A stretch of 64,000 nucleotides of DNA from Paralithodes platypus. Lineage: Eukaryota > Arthropoda > Malacostraca > Decapoda > Lithodidae. The DNA is taken from NCBI GenBank assembly GCA_032716605.1, contig CM064538.1, forward strand, positions 22,601,451 through 22,665,450. Reading direction: 5' to 3'. The translations under genes and the position numbers were made by a program. This document shows positions 39,665-51,720 of this stretch, piece after piece (position 1 is the first letter of the stretch; every line of letters starts with the position of its first letter). The notes below the pieces were generated by a model that saw only the letters and a list, made by a program, of their open reading frames with translations, was not told the origin of the DNA and ran no database searches.

Positions 39665-42088
39665 TTATTTTGTCTTAGTTAAATTTACCTTTGAAAATAT
39701 TCTTTCAGCATCTGCATTTGATGTTGGTAATGACAGTACACTTAAGGCAAATTTCGGCAGGATTTTGAATGTATGTCGTCCCTCATCATCTTTGCAGTTT
39801 TGCAGCCATTTAAATACTTCTTCTGGGTTGGTTGCCACCTTCAAAGTTTCTGGAATGAGTAAATTTGGTATATCCCTCCATTCATTATCTAGTTGTTGTA
39901 GATCACCTTCAAAGATCCCTGGAACTTCTTTTGCCATTTCTGAAATAGATGGAGTTGTGGACAGAGCATCCTTGCCGAGACACTTATGAACAGAGAAAAT
40001 GTTGCATAACTTAAGCAACTTTGAATTGAAGGGGAATCTTGATTTTTATCTGCAGGCAAGATGTTATCATGAATTGCCTGCATCGGCTCTGTACATCATT
40101 GATCATGCGTTTGTTACCTCAATGTTCAGGTGTTGCATAAGCCTATGGACTTCAACACCAAGGTAGATATGATCCAGGTTCACGTAGCACCTCTCATCTG
40201 AAGGGTCAATGAGACTGATGTCTGTAGTGTTGTTAATGACATCATAGCTGTAGTAGCACCATAAAATGTCAAGGTACAGTTTCTTGCATGAGTTGTAGAG
40301 CAGATGAATTGTTGGCTCCCTTCTTTGAAACAGGAGATTAACAGAAGTGAACTTAGGCAAGATGAAGTCCAGAAAACTGAAGTACATGATAACAGAGGGA
40401 TCACGCAAGGCATCAAGAACCATCTCTTTGAATTTGAGGTTCTGTCCTCAAGCTGCTTCAATGTAAAGTACAGTGCGAGGGCATTCCATTGCTCAAGAAT
40501 ACGGCTGACTGCAATGTGTAGGGACAGCCATCTCGTCTGTGCTACAAGGAGCAATTTGTGAGGCTTCACTTCGCAGAATACTTGAAATTCTTTGAAGTCA
40601 TATTTCCTTTTGGCACTGTGAGCAAAATATGTGTACACACCTCTTACTAAATCTTCACACTGGGGCAAAGTTTTGGCAGCTTGTGATGCACATAAGTGTA
40701 CTGAATGACATATACACTTAACCCTTAACCATCGGCGCGCAACATATGTCAAGTTAAAGAAAACGTGCCCATATGCGGGCCTCGACAGATGTCGAGTGCA
40801 ATTTTCAGCACGTAATGTGCTCTGAGAGAGAGCTGAGCGGCGCGAGGAGCATAGATTCCCTCCTGACCGCTCGCCACCACCGCTGTGGGTCGACTGAAAT
40901 TTATTACACCCTCCTCCACCCTCTCTCACTCGCTACACAGGGAATTATGTAAGGAAATTACCTTATTTTAGGGTTTTTGCACTCGTGTTGCACGATCGTT
41001 GCAAGAGAACCAGTGGTCGTAGAAGGATGGTTCGGGTGTCATTGGAAAGCTCTGTTTACGCCCTTTCAGGGATATATACTTGTATTACGCTCTGGGTCTT
41101 GTTTATGCATGAAAAAGAGCACGAAAACAACCCCATTTAGGGTAAAACCACCCGCATGGCAGGTAATGGAAGTTACCGACCCACCCGCTCGTAATGTGTT
41201 AATAACTGTGATGCCTGGTGCTACACTCTGGAGACGACTTACAAGTGAATTGTGAGCTCCCATGATGTTGTTTGCTCCATCTGCCGCAAACCCTATAAGG
41301 TTTTCTATGGGAATGTTATGATCTGTCAAAAATGCCATAATTATCTCATAAATGTGCTCCCCCGTCGATCCTTCAGCGTTCCTGGTGGTGAGGTCTGCTG
41401 TTGCTCCTGTTATTGATGCTTCTGTTGCTCCTGTTGTTGGTGCTGTTCCTACTATTTCTGCTGTTACTGTAGATGATGATGATGCAGTTGCTGACACAGA
41501 TACTGGCTGGTTATATAGGTTTAATAAATCCAGAAACTTTGTTTCAATTTTTCCTGTAGAAGCACACAAATATTTCACTACTACTGCACATGTCTTGGAG
41601 GTACTAACATCTGTTGTTTCATCAACTATTATCGAATATTTATTTTCTTTCAGGTCTTGTACAATTTCATTCTGAGCTATATTGCTGACTTCTTTCAAAA
41701 TGTAGGTAGCCTTTGATCTTTTAAGAGACATTTTCTTCACTATCTGAGAGTCTGTTATAATATCTTTAAGAAGGTCAGTAAGATGATCAGCTGTGTTCAT
41801 AGAAATATTATGTTCAGCCAAAAATGCTGCAAGTTTTATTTCTGCCCTGCTCACTGAATTAAGTAATTCTTCATTAGGTGCCTGAGGTGGGGGGTTCCTA
41901 AGTTGGTTGAGGTTAGCAGTATGTTGTTTTGTTGTTTTGTGTCGCTTGATGGTGGTGATTTCTGCCAAGAACTCACTCTTGCAGGCTTCACAAAACGCAT
42001 TACATGGATCAGTTTCTACCTTCCTCAACCAATCACTGTAATTTGCATCGTGAAGCCAAGCATCCCGAAACTTCCGCTTCCCCGCCAT
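39665..42088 (-). pseudogene. hAT-superfamily transposase, disrupted by MITE delta
   Basis: The likely start is the methionine at 42088 (MAGKRKFRDAW); an upstream in-frame methionine also exists. N-terminal: W-x-x-D, CNAFCEACKSEF and IKRHKTTKQH form a BED/TTF-like zinc finger (residues ~1-65). The RNase H-like core follows with IIVDETTDVSTSK (first catalytic Asp), KFLDLLN and IGFAADGANNIMGAHNS (second Asp). After the MITE the frame continues with CICHSVHLCASQAAKTL and QTRWLSLHIAVSRILEQWNA, both typical of hAT proteins. The C-terminus has ALSVLSLPTSNADAERIFS, the hAT dimerisation motif. Besides the MITE there are frameshifts near 40430 and between 39890 and 40100. Terminal inverted repeats and an 8-bp duplication were not identified. 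Confidence 0.88.
40722..41198 (-). mobile_element. MITE delta, copy 2 (477 bp) inside the hAT pseudogene
   Basis: TTAA at 40718-40721 and 41199-41202. Termini, read on the minus strand: CACATTACGAGCGGGTGGG at the start and CGATGGTTAAGGG at the end. Interior words GTATTACGCTCTGG, TTTATGCATGAAAAAGAGC and TCATTGGAAAGCTC match copies 1 and 3. Confidence 0.93.
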
Positions 42089-42189
42089 CTGTTTCTTAAT
42101 TATGTAAAACAAAACAATGTGTAATGACAAGTTTCTATGGTTCCATTTCTGTACATACAATTGTAATGTTTGACATAATAGATAGCACA

Positions 42190-42385
42190 TACAGATTGAC
42201 AGTACTTTGATTGAAGTAGCTCAAACCGTTTTCCATAATAATAATAGCCAGTATGCCACTATTGACCAAATATTCAATTATATGACTGTACTCCATGTAA
42301 TACCGAAATTAATGGAGTTAGTAGACGTACCTTAAAATGAATATTAACAAATATACCCTTGTTTCATTAAATAAAGCATTTCAAT
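42190..42385. other. Unassigned spacer
   Basis: AT-rich sequence upstream of the hAT pseudogene. No gene or repeat recognised. Confidence 0.5.
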
Positions 42386-42505
42386 TACCCCTCTCAGACA
42401 CCAAGACGTATTTCCTTTCGGTGTTCTGGCTCTTATTAGACTATTTTATTCAGATTAGGAAGGATATATGGATGTTAGAAGGTTAATTGTGATAGTCTTC
42501 ACCCT
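42386..42505 (+). mobile_element. MITE gamma fragment
   Basis: GGCTCTTATTAGACTATTTT, CAGATTAGGAAGGATATATG and AAGGTTAATTGTGATAGTC resemble the left half of gamma. Confidence 0.55.
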
Positions 42506-42701
42506 TTAAATTACAACATTTCCATCCTAAAAAAAAATCCTTTTTGAGCAACTGCTCTTACAATAAACCAGGAGCCATAAAGGTCACAGTATAAGTAAGT
42601 CCTGTAATAGCCAGAATGTCTACTACTCCACTCACTGAGATAGCCAGGATGCCCCCGAGTAGACACAACAGTGTCTGATTGACATAGGACTCCCAATTTT
42701 A

Positions 42702-43717
42702 CAAAGGAGTACAAAGGAGTACAAAGCAAATCAAGCAACAACAGGTCTTGCGACCCCTCTAGGCTGCTTGTCCTCCAAAACACTGAGGAACAAGTGTCCA
42801 AGCAGTGGTTTAGAGTGGGTAAGTGAAAATTGGAAAGGGAACGACTACCCTGGAACTAATGTCCATGGCAGGATTAGATGTTAGTACGGGACAATTGAGT
42901 TAGTAACATAACACAGTTATATGTCACTACCTTACAGTGATCTAACGTATATCTGGGAAAGAGAGAGTAACATCTTAGTAAATTATAATCGCAAACAATC
43001 CTTAACGATTCTGAAGGGGGATCTTTAAAGTTATTCATTTACAAACATAGTCAGTTGCGGGTTTGAGGCAAGATACTTGTCTATGCGATATTTAAAAGAA
43101 TCAACGGTGCTGCAATCAAAAACGTCTCGGGGGAAGCCCATTCCACAAGTTGACAACTCGATTGAAGAAGAAATTCTTAGACTCGTATGAATTAAAAGAT
43201 TTACCAATAATTTTACAACCGTTTCCCCGCGTGTAATTACATTGGTCGATAGTGAAGTACTTACTACAGTTCATATTATCGATGCCTTTGATTATTTTGA
43301 ACACTTGAATTAAGTCGCCTCTCAATCTGCGCTGGGTTAAAGGAAATAGATTTAATTCTTTAAGACGCTCTTCATATGATTTTTTCTTTAGGCTAGGTAT
43401 CATTTTGGTAACTCTACGTTGAACTCGTTCTAGCTTGTCCACGTCTTTTTGGTAATAAGGGCACCAGGATTGAACGCAATATTCCAGAAGAGGGCGGACT
43501 AAGGAATTGTAAAGAGTTAGGATTACTTTTTTGGATTTATGCTGAAATGACCGGCCTATAAAGCCAATTATTTTGTTTGCCTTCTTAACAACTTCTGAAC
43601 ATTGCTGACTCGGTTTTAGGTCACTCGATATTGTTACTCCCAAATCAGTTTCTCTGTCTACACTCATAAGCTGGGTGCCATTCATTGAATAGTTTGCGTT
43701 CTCATTTCGGTATCCTA
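42702..43717 (-). mobile_element. Family 1 element, older 5'-truncated copy F
   Basis: Reverse strand. The tail at 42702-42725 has about 2.5 decamers (GTACAAAGGA). The 3' UTR is interrupted or replaced by ~110 unrelated bp (about 42908-43020). RT C-terminal coding follows, and homology ends at GGTATCC near 43717. It differs from D at many sites, so it is older. The 5' border is a purine-rich stretch (pyrimidine on the sense strand). The 3' flank is not a microsatellite. Confidence 0.9.
43116..43712 (-). pseudogene. RT C-terminal ORF of copy F
   Basis: Reads MNGTQLMSVDRETDLGVTIS, SRPLLEYCVQSWCPYYQ-like, KLERVQRRVTKMIPSL, LTRGNGCKIIGKSF-like and VVNLWNGLP, then the frame breaks at PRRF through one extra base near 43125 (CGGGGGAAGC for CGGGGAAGC). 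Catalytic RT motifs are absent by truncation. Confidence 0.88.
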
Positions 43718-44345
43718 TAACAGAGAGAGAGAAGGAGAAGGAGGGTCGGAAGAGGCAGGAAGGATAGAAGATGGGTGGGAAGAGGAGGAAGGGGGAGGTA
43801 CAGGAGGAGAGTCTGGAGGAGGGTCAGAAGGGGGAGTGGAGGAAGGGGACGGGTCAAGGGAAGGCGGGAGAGGGGTAGGGGGAAGAGAAGAGGGGATAGG
43901 ATGAACTTCGGCATGAATGGTTGAAGCCGGTGGGTGAGAAGAACGGATAAACTCATAAATTTTGGGTAAGGTTTCATAGGAGAAATCCAGGGACACAGTG
44001 ACGGGAGAAGGAGACTGGACGAAGGGAGGAGAAAGGGAAGAAGAGGGAGAAGGAGGAGGCTTCCTCTTCTTCCCGCAGGGAATCGGGCTCCATACGCTAC
44101 GGAGACCATTCCTACGTTTAGAAGAGGAAGGGGGAGAGGAAGAACGAAGTGCAGGTTTCTGTTTGGTAGAGGAGATGGGAAGTTTAGAGCGAGGAGGTAA
44201 TTTGGAACGACAACAAGAGGAAGATAATAGAGATCGGGGGGAAGCTTGGAACGCTGAGAACGCTGAGGTAGACCAGAAGAGGAGGAACGAGGAAGAGAAC
44301 TAGAAGAAGGGGCAAAAGTAGGAGTAGAAGAATCTAGGACAGAGA
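43718..44345 (-). pseudogene. Pro/Ser-rich frame, possible retroelement ORF1 piece
   Basis: On the minus strand, overlapping frames give proline/serine-rich peptides, one with VTVSLDFSYETLPKIYEFIR and SSHPPASTIHAEVHPIPS, another with SSKRRNGLRSVW and CGKKRKPPPSPSS. The non-repetitive words and basic/proline composition resemble ORF1 (gag-like) linkers of jockey-type elements, but there is no zinc knuckle, and frame switching is required. It may instead be an expanded polypurine repeat. Confidence 0.35.
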
Positions 44346-45107
44346 AAGGTTCATGAACACAACATATCAAGTACTCACACATAATGAAAACACCATATCA
44401 ACTTAATTCATACAGATTCATGCCAAGTCAGTCCATTAGATACCATGCATGCGTACGTGTGGTTTTGCGAGGGTTGAGTTCAACCTCAAACTAAGGCAGA
44501 CGCATTTATTGAGTGTGGCTGTACGCCCAAGCATTTTCACATGCCTATATCCAGTTATGGGGAACCTTAGCGACGTATACAGATTAATATCACACAACTG
44601 AGCCATTCCCACATCTTCCTCTTTCTCCAATACCCCTTCTCTATCAACACTCGTCCAAGCCATATCATCTCAATGAGTCTCTAATCTAATGGCCTACCCT
44701 CTAACCACCTACTACATAAAATAACACAATGTAAAACATCCCAAACACAATAAATATATAAACACACACACCAATTACAAAAAATAAAAAATAAATAAAA
44801 TGGAAGTCTGGCCTTGATTTACACAGTAGCCTACCCTGAACACAAACTGGAAGACACTCTGGACACACACAATGCACTTGATCTTGTATCACACATGAAT
44901 GTAATCATACAACCCAGGCAAGAATAAGGATACAGAAAACACATCAATACAAAATACTTTCTCTACACACATAACCTAACCAGACAAAAATATATCCTTC
45001 GCCAAAACAATATCGGTACCCCTTCTCTACAAGAAACAAAAGTACAAAACAAATACAAGAATGAATGACACAATCACCAACCAAATAAAACACAAATTAG
45101 AAAAAGT
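44346..45107. other. Unassigned sequence
   Basis: Complex, AT-rich, with no long frame. TCTTCCTCTTTCTCCAATAC and CCCCTTCTCTAT near 44612-44645 resemble the duplicated unit at 62597-62850 (CTTCCTCTCTCTCTCCAATA), pointing to a shared unnamed repeat. Confidence 0.4.
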
Positions 45108-45985
45108 ACATAGCAAAGGACAACCACATAACATATTGAAAAGTACCCAGCAAAGGACAACCACATATCATATTGAAAAGTACCCAGCAAAGGACAACCA
45201 CATAACATATTGAAAAGTACCCAGCAAAGAACAACCACATATCATAATTATTGAAAAGTACCCAGCAAAGGACAACCACATATCATATTGAAAAGTACCC
45301 AGCAAAGGACAACCACATATCATATTGAAAAGTACCCAGCAAAGGACAACCACATATCATATTGAAAAGTACCCAGCAAAGGACAACCACATATCATATT
45401 GAAAAGTACCCAACAAAGGACAACCACATATCATATTGAAAAGTACCCAGCAAAGGACAACCACATAACATATTGAAAAGTACCCAGCAAAGGACAACCA
45501 CATATTGAAAAGTACCCAGCAAAGGACAACCACATAACATATTGAAAAGTACCCAGCAAAGGACAACCACATAACATATTGAAAAGTACCCAGCAAAGGA
45601 CAACCACATATCATATTGAAAAGTACCCAGCAAAGGACAACCACATAACATATTGAAAAGTACCCAGCAAAGGTCAACCACATAACATATTAATAGTACC
45701 CAACAAAGGACAACCACATAACATATTAATAGTACCCAACAAAGGTCAACCACATAACATATTAATAGTACCCAACAAAGGTCAACCACATAACATATTA
45801 ATAGTACCCAACAAAGGACAACCACATAACATATTAAAAGTACCCAACAAAGGACAACCACATAACATATTAATAGTACCCAGCAAAGGACACCCACATA
45901 ACATATTAAAAGTACCCAGCAAAGGACAACCACATAACATATTGAAAAGTACCCAGCAAAGGACAACCACATAACATATTGAACA
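45108..45985. repeat. 36-bp tandem array (~24 copies)
   Basis: Unit AAGGACAACCACATAACATA plus TTGAAAAGTACCCAGC. A 35-bp variant (TTAATAGTACCCAAC) makes up about 45685-45905. There are no spacers between units. Minus-strand frames such as VVLCWVLFN continue only because the unit is twelve codons. Confidence 0.97.
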
Positions 45986-46189
45986 GAGAAAATTACCACC
46001 CTAAACAAATTCCTCTTTATAAGAAACACTTCTGACAAACAAGAAGTAAACATAATGATGAAACATGACTCAAAGAGAAGTAAATTGCTAAGAATACACT
46101 CCATATGTTAAGCACACACTAATATAGCCTAAAAATAAAGTAGACGTGCCGTTTTGCCCAAAATCAAAACGGCATACCCAACTCTGCGA

Positions 46190-46700
46190 TGGGTTACCAT
46201 CATCACTACTACTTCCTTCATAACTAAAACCGCCACAATCATCACGACTACTGTAATCATCACTATTATTATGATCATCACAACTATAATTACAATCATC
46301 ACTACTACTCTCACCATCATCACTACTACTGTCACCATTGTCACAACCATCTTAATCACTACTAGCATTGATACTACAACTATCAACCAGCATTACTACT
46401 ATCACCACCATCTTACACTCATCATTACTACTATTAACATCATCACTACTACTATAACCATCATCATTACTACTGTCACACGTATTACCATCATGTATCC
46501 TACTGTCACCATCATCACTACTACTGTCATCATCACCATTACTATGATCTTCATCATCACAACTATTGTCATCATCACTACAACTTTCACCATCATCACT
46601 AGTACTCACCATAATCACTAATACTCACACCATCGTCACTTCCATCATCACTACTGGCATTATTATCACTACACTATCATTACTTGTCACCATCACAACT
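46190..46700. repeat. (ATCATCACTACTACT)-type trinucleotide array
   Basis: Degenerate ATC/ACT triplets. Thr/Ile frames are by-products. Confidence 0.93.
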
Positions 46701-46719
46701 ACTATTATGATCCGGGAAA

Positions 46720-47029
46720 GGGGGGGGTAAAACCATATTTTGGACCTAAAATCATAACTATTTAAAATAATTATGCTAATTTCAGCACATTAGCTATCAA
46801 ATATATACCGGTACTAGATTAATACAAGTAAATGCATTTCTATGTTTAAAATTAATCAATACGTTTTGGATAAGAAATATAATTCAGTAATAATAAACAG
46901 GCTGATGCGGTTTATGCTGCCCGCATTCATGCAGCTGCGGTATCCTCAGCCGCGTTTATTTGCGGCGGGCTGGTCCTTAGAGTTGTTCAGTCGCATAGCA
47001 GACGAATTTTCCGCACTTTGGCAACACTG
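46720..47029. other. Unassigned sequence
   Basis: Complex sequence with GCGGTTTATGCTGCCCGC-type palindromic GC words near 46908-46970. No recognised gene. Confidence 0.4.
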
Positions 47030-47071
47030 CATGAGGGAGAAGGGGGGGCCTAAAAAACGGCCCATCTCCCC
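47030..47071 (-). mobile_element. MITE alpha terminal scrap
   Basis: CATGAGGGAGAAGGGGGGG and GGCCCATCTCCCC followed by TTAA at 47072-47075. Confidence 0.7.
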
Positions 47072-47166
47072 TTAAAGCCAAGTTCCGAAGCACATCTCTG
47101 GATTGTTTTTGTTTCGTTTGCGTTCAATACTGGTTCGAACGGGTGCGTCGCGATTTATGGTCTTAA

Positions 47167-47533
47167 AGGGGAGATGGGTCGTTTTTCTGATCCCCTTTCT
47201 CCCTCGTGTTTAGCCCTATTAGCTTTGATGTTTTAAGACGTTCGCCCATTAATTTGTCGATTTTGACACCTGTCGCCCCATTTCTATATCAATATCAAGA
47301 CCTATCGTGCCATTTAGGTGTCAATTTTTTTCTGGCGAACGATAGCGAGCCTGTAATATTTGGAGAAATCGGTCTTCGGCCGAGAAATTTTTCTATCGAA
47401 AAATTTACACATTTATCTTGAATGGGGATCAAGGGAGTGTTTTTCTAAGTTTGATGGAGGTCTAGCGAGGAAACTAAACAAAATATATGAATATATAAAT
47501 AAATACACCCTCAAAAATAACCACTGTCCCCTA
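47167..47533 (+). mobile_element. MITE alpha, nearly complete
   Basis: Left TTAA at 47163-47166 and AGGGGAGATGGGTCG. Right end ACTGTCCCCTAAAC lacks an exact TTAA. All internal landmarks present, including TTTTTCTATCGAAAAATTT and TCGGTCTTCGGCCGA. Confidence 0.9.
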
Positions 47534-47767
47534 AACTGTACCCTGCAAGCCTTCTACTGTAATACGTTATCTGACGAAGGGACTGGTGTTCTCATAAAGG
47601 GGGCTCCAGTCCTGACGTTTTCCTTGACTTACAGAGTGCTGGCTTTATAATCCAGAAGGGCTGATAGTCTCTAAATTATCTGACCTGTAGTCCTTGGCTC
47701 CTGCCATTCTGTTCGGCCAGATATGTAAAGCTACTTGTAATTTTCAGTTCTCTCTCATCAACATACA

Positions 47768-47815
47768 CACCGATAGATAGATAGATAGATAAGATAGATA
47801 GATAGATATATAGAT
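47768..47815. repeat. (GATA)n microsatellite
   Basis: About eleven tetramers with two slips. Confidence 0.95.
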
Positions 47816-47821
47816 AGATAG

Positions 47822-48009
47822 TTTATTGTCATTTTAAGAGAAACCGGCCTTTGGCCAGGAAATTTTTCTATCGAAAAATGTACAAATTTATCTTGAAAGA
47901 GGAGTCTATGGAGTGGTTTGGTTTTAAGATTAATGAAGGTCTAGCGAGGAAACTAAACAATAAATGAATATATCAATAAATAGACCCCTCCAAAATAACC
48001 ACTGTCGCC
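47822..48009 (+). mobile_element. MITE alpha, 5'-truncated
   Basis: Hairpin half only (CCGGCCTTTGGCCAGG, TTTTTCTATCGAAAAATG). Starts next to (GATA)n. Right end CACTGTCGCC then TTAA at 48010-48013, shared with the next element. Confidence 0.85.
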
Positions 48010-48013
48010 TTAA

Positions 48014-48230
48014 CCCTTTCAGGGCCGGGGGTTGCCGTTTATTATTCATAAATAGAATTATCTTAATCTCATAAATACCTCCCGAAATTAGTGTTCTGCC
48101 CAAAATTCGCTCAAAGACAACTGCAAAGGTTGAAGTAATTAAACTAAAGGTTTCTAAACACTCCTGATGGTCACAAAGGTTTAAAATATCCCTGTAAAGA
48201 TGCAATCGTGTCTAGCAGTGCGCGAAAGGG
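48014..48230 (+). mobile_element. MITE epsilon (217 bp, TTAA ends)
   Basis: TTAA at 48010-48013 and 48231-48234. Termini CCCTTTCAGGGCCG and GTGCGCGAAAGGG share a 7-bp inverted CCCTTTC. No other copy seen here. Confidence 0.75.
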
Positions 48231-48269
48231 TTAATACTCTAACACTAAAACCTTTAAATTTCGAGTTAA

Positions 48270-48633
48270 GGGGAGGCTGACCGTTTGTTTGGTCTATTAA
48301 TTCATTTATTCATATACTTTTTTTTAGTTTCATCCCTAGACCTCCATCAAGCTTAAAAAACACCCCCTAGACCCTCCTTCATGATAAATTTGTACATTTT
48401 TCGGTAGAAAAATGTCCCGGCCGAAGGCCGCTTTCTCTTAAAATTGTAGGCTCACTATTGCTCGCCAGGAAATAATCGACACCTAAATGGCACGAAAGGT
48501 CTTAAAATTGACAACGAAATGGGGTGAAAGGTGTAAAAATCGCCAAACTAATGGGCCAAACGTCTTATAATCTCAAAGCTAGTGGGGCTAAATATTAGGG
48601 AGAAGGGGGTCCAGAAAAACGGTCTGCCTCCCC
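48270..48633 (-). mobile_element. MITE alpha, complete (364 bp)
   Basis: TTAA at 48266-48269 and 48634-48637. Termini GGGGAGGCTGACCGT and ACGGTCTGCCTCCCC (one mismatch in 15). CCGGCCGAAGGCCG and CATTTTTCGGTAGAAAAATG hairpins. Four modules. Confidence 0.93.
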
Positions 48634-48814
48634 TTAAGCTCTGTGTCAGATATACATAGTGCCTCCCACGACAATGGCCTAGTATCATGCTTCCTGGAAC
48701 CGATAGTGTAGTCTGCCCTTAAAACCCAAGTACCCATCCAATTTAAGGAGAGAGAGGGTGGGAAGAGGGGAGGGAGGGGAGAGAGATAGAGGGAGAGAAA
48801 GAGAGAGAGAGAAA

Positions 48815-48895
48815 GAGAGTTGCAAGGAGTTACAAGGAATAGTTAGTATCTCGGAGACCTTGCGGTCCATTATAAAGGAGATACTCGAAGTGGAA
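48815..48895 (-). mobile_element. Family 3 non-LTR 3'-UTR fragment
   Basis: On the minus strand GAGTATCTCC, GGACCGCAAGGTCTCCGAG and tail CCTTGTAACTCCTTGCAACT, then (TC)n-like DNA. (GT)n borders the other side. Confidence 0.75.
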
Positions 48896-48940
48896 GGAAG
48901 TGTGTGTGTGTGTGTGTGTGTGTGTGTAGGTGGGTTGGGT

Positions 48941-49082
48941 AAGGAGGAAGCAGCCTTCGTCAGAGATATTTTTCTACCAAAATTTTACAAATTTATCTCG
49001 AGAGAGAGGGGGGGGGGGGGAGGGAGGTCTTAGGAGTAATATTGTAATCTTGATAAAGGTCAAGGAAGTAAACTAAAAGGAA
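48941..49082 (+). mobile_element. MITE alpha, hairpin-half fragment
   Basis: CAGCCTTCGTCAGAGATATT, TTTCTACCAAAATTTTACAA, ATTTATCTCGAGAG and GATAAAGGTCAAGGAAG. Confidence 0.7.
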
Positions 49083-49100
49083 ACCATAAAAATATCATCC

Positions 49101-51720
49101 TAACTCATCCATGTCTAACCTATCCTAGCATAACCTAACCTAACCCCACCTATCCTACCCTATCCTAGCATAACCTAACCTAACCCCACCTATCCTACCC
49201 TATCCTAACCTATCCTAACCTATCCTAGCATAACCTAACCTAACCCCACCTATCCTACCCTATCCTATCATAACCTAACTTCACCCCACCTATCCTACCC
49301 TACCCTACCATAAGCTAACCTAACCCTACCTATCCTACCCTATCCTAGCATAACCTAACCTAACCCCACCTATCCTACCCTATCCTAGCATAACCTAACC
49401 TAACCCCACCTATCCTACCCTATCCTAGCATAACCTAACCTAACCCCACCTATCCTACCCTATCCTAGCATAACCTAACCTAACCCCACCTATCCTACCC
49501 TATCCTAGCATAACCTAACCTAACCCCACCTATCCTACCCTATCCTAGCATAACCTAACCTAACCCCACCTATCCTACCCTATCCTAGCATAACCTAACC
49601 TAACCCCACCTATCCTACCCTATCCTAGCATAACCTAACCTAACCCCACCTATCCTACCCTATCCTAGCATAACCTAACCTAACCCCACCTATCCTACCC
49701 TATCCTAACCTATCCTAGCATAACCTAACCTAACCCCACCTATCCTACCCTATCCTAGCATAACCTAACCTAACCCCACCTATCCTACCTATCCTAGCAT
49801 AACCTAACCTAACCCCACCTATCCTACCCTATCCTAGCATAACCTAACCTAACCCCACCTATCCTACCCTATCCTAGCATAACCTAACCTAACCCCACCT
49901 ATCCTACCCTATCCTAGCATAACCTAACCTAACCCCACCTATCCTACCCTATCCTAACCTATCCTAGCATAACCTAACCTAACCCCACCTATCCTACCCT
50001 ATCCTAGCATAACCTAACCTAACCCCACCTATCCTACCCTACCTACCTATCCTAGCATAACCTAACCTAACCCCACCTATCCTACCCTATCCTAGCATAA
50101 CCTAACCTAACCCCACCTATCCTACCCTATCCTAGCATAACCTAACCTAACCCCACCTATCCTACCCTATCCTAGCATAACCTAACCTAACCCCACCTAT
50201 CCTACCCTATCCTAGCATAACCTAACCTAACCCCACCTATCCTACCCTATCCTAACCTATCCTAGCATAACCTAACCTAACCCCACCTATCCTACCCTAT
50301 CCTACCCTATCCTAGCATAACCTAACCTAACCCCACCTATCCTACCCTATCCTAACCTATCCTAGCATAACCTAACCTAACCCCACCTATCCTACCCTAT
50401 CCTACCCTATCCTAGCATAACCTAACCTAACCCCACCTATCCTACCCTATCCTTACCTATCCTAACCTAACCCCACCTATCCTACCCTATCCTTACCTAT
50501 CCTAACCTAACCCCACCTATCCTAGCATAACCTAACATAACCCCACCTATCCTACCCTATCCTAGCATAACCTAACCTAACCCCACCTATCCTACCCTAT
50601 CCTACCCTATCCTAGCATAACCTAACCTAACCCCACCTATCCTACCCTATCCTAACCTATCCTAGCATAACCTAACCTAACCCAACCTATCCTACCCTAT
50701 CCTACCCTATCCTAGCATAACCTAACCTAACCCCACCTATCCTACCCTATCCTAACCTATCCTAGCATAACCTAACCTAACCCCACCTATCCTACCCTAT
50801 CCTAACATAACCTAACCTAACCCCACCTATCCTACCCTATCCTAACATAACCTAACCTAACCCCACCTATCCTACCCTATCCTAACCTATCCTAGCATAA
50901 CCTAACCTAACCCAACCTATCCTTACCTATCCTAACATAACCTAACCTAACCCCCCCTATCCTACCCTATCCTAACCTATCCTAGCATAACCTAACCTAA
51001 CCCCACCTATCCTTACCTATCCTAACATAACCTAACCTAACCCCACCTATCCTACCCTATCCTAACCTATCCTAGCATAACCTAACCTAACCCCACCTAT
51101 CCTTACCTATCCTAACATAACCTAACCTAACCCCACCTATCCTACCCTATCCTAGCATAACCTAACCTAACCCCACCTATCCTACCCTATCCTTACCTAT
51201 CCTAGCATAACCTAACCTAACCCCACCTATCCTACCCTATCCTAACCTATCCTAGCATAACCTAACCTAACCCCACCCAACCTACCCTATCCTAACCTAA
51301 CCTAGCATAACCTAACCTAACCCCACCTATCCTACCCTATCCTAACCTATCCTAGCATAACCTAACCTAACCCCACCTATCCTACCCTATCCTTACCTAT
51401 CCTAGCATAACCTAACCTAACCCCACCTATCCTACCCTATCCTAACCTATCCTAGCATAACCTAACCTAACCCAACCCAACCTACCCTATCCTAACCTAA
51501 CCTAGCATAACCTAACCTAACCCCACCTATCCTAGCATAACCTAACCTAACCCCACCTATCCTACCCTATCCTTACCTATCCTAACCTAACCCAACCCAA
51601 CCTACCCTATCCTAACCTAACCTAACCTAACCTAACCCCACCTATCCTACCCTATCCTTACCTATCCTAACCTAACCCAACCCAACCTACCCTATCCTAA
51701 CCTAACCTAAACTAAACTAA
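49101..51720. repeat. 40-bp satellite built from eight telomere-like pentamers
   Basis: The dominant unit is CTATC CTACC CTATC CTAGC ATAAC CTAAC CTAAC CCCAC, forty bases that split into eight pentamers related to CCTAA. I estimate about 60 units. Longer forms add one or two CTAAC/CTATC pentamers, always in multiples of five with rare exceptions. Order is most regular at 49370-50230 and more varied after 50440. Confidence 0.96.

Noticed and set aside
43702..44382. 226-codon proline/leucine-rich protein gene
   Set aside because: Two frames look equally protein-like and both are driven by purine-rich repeat composition. At most an old ORF1 fragment.
45108..45985. CRISPR-like array
   Set aside because: Units are directly contiguous with no unique spacers, and the setting is eukaryotic.
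45097..46104. 236-codon cysteine-rich hydrophobic frame (VVLCWVLFN)
   Set aside because: The 36-bp unit is twelve codons, so any frame without a stop in one unit stays open through the array.
46154..46621. Thr/Ile-rich 155-codon frame
   Set aside because: Translation of the ATC/ACT triplet array.
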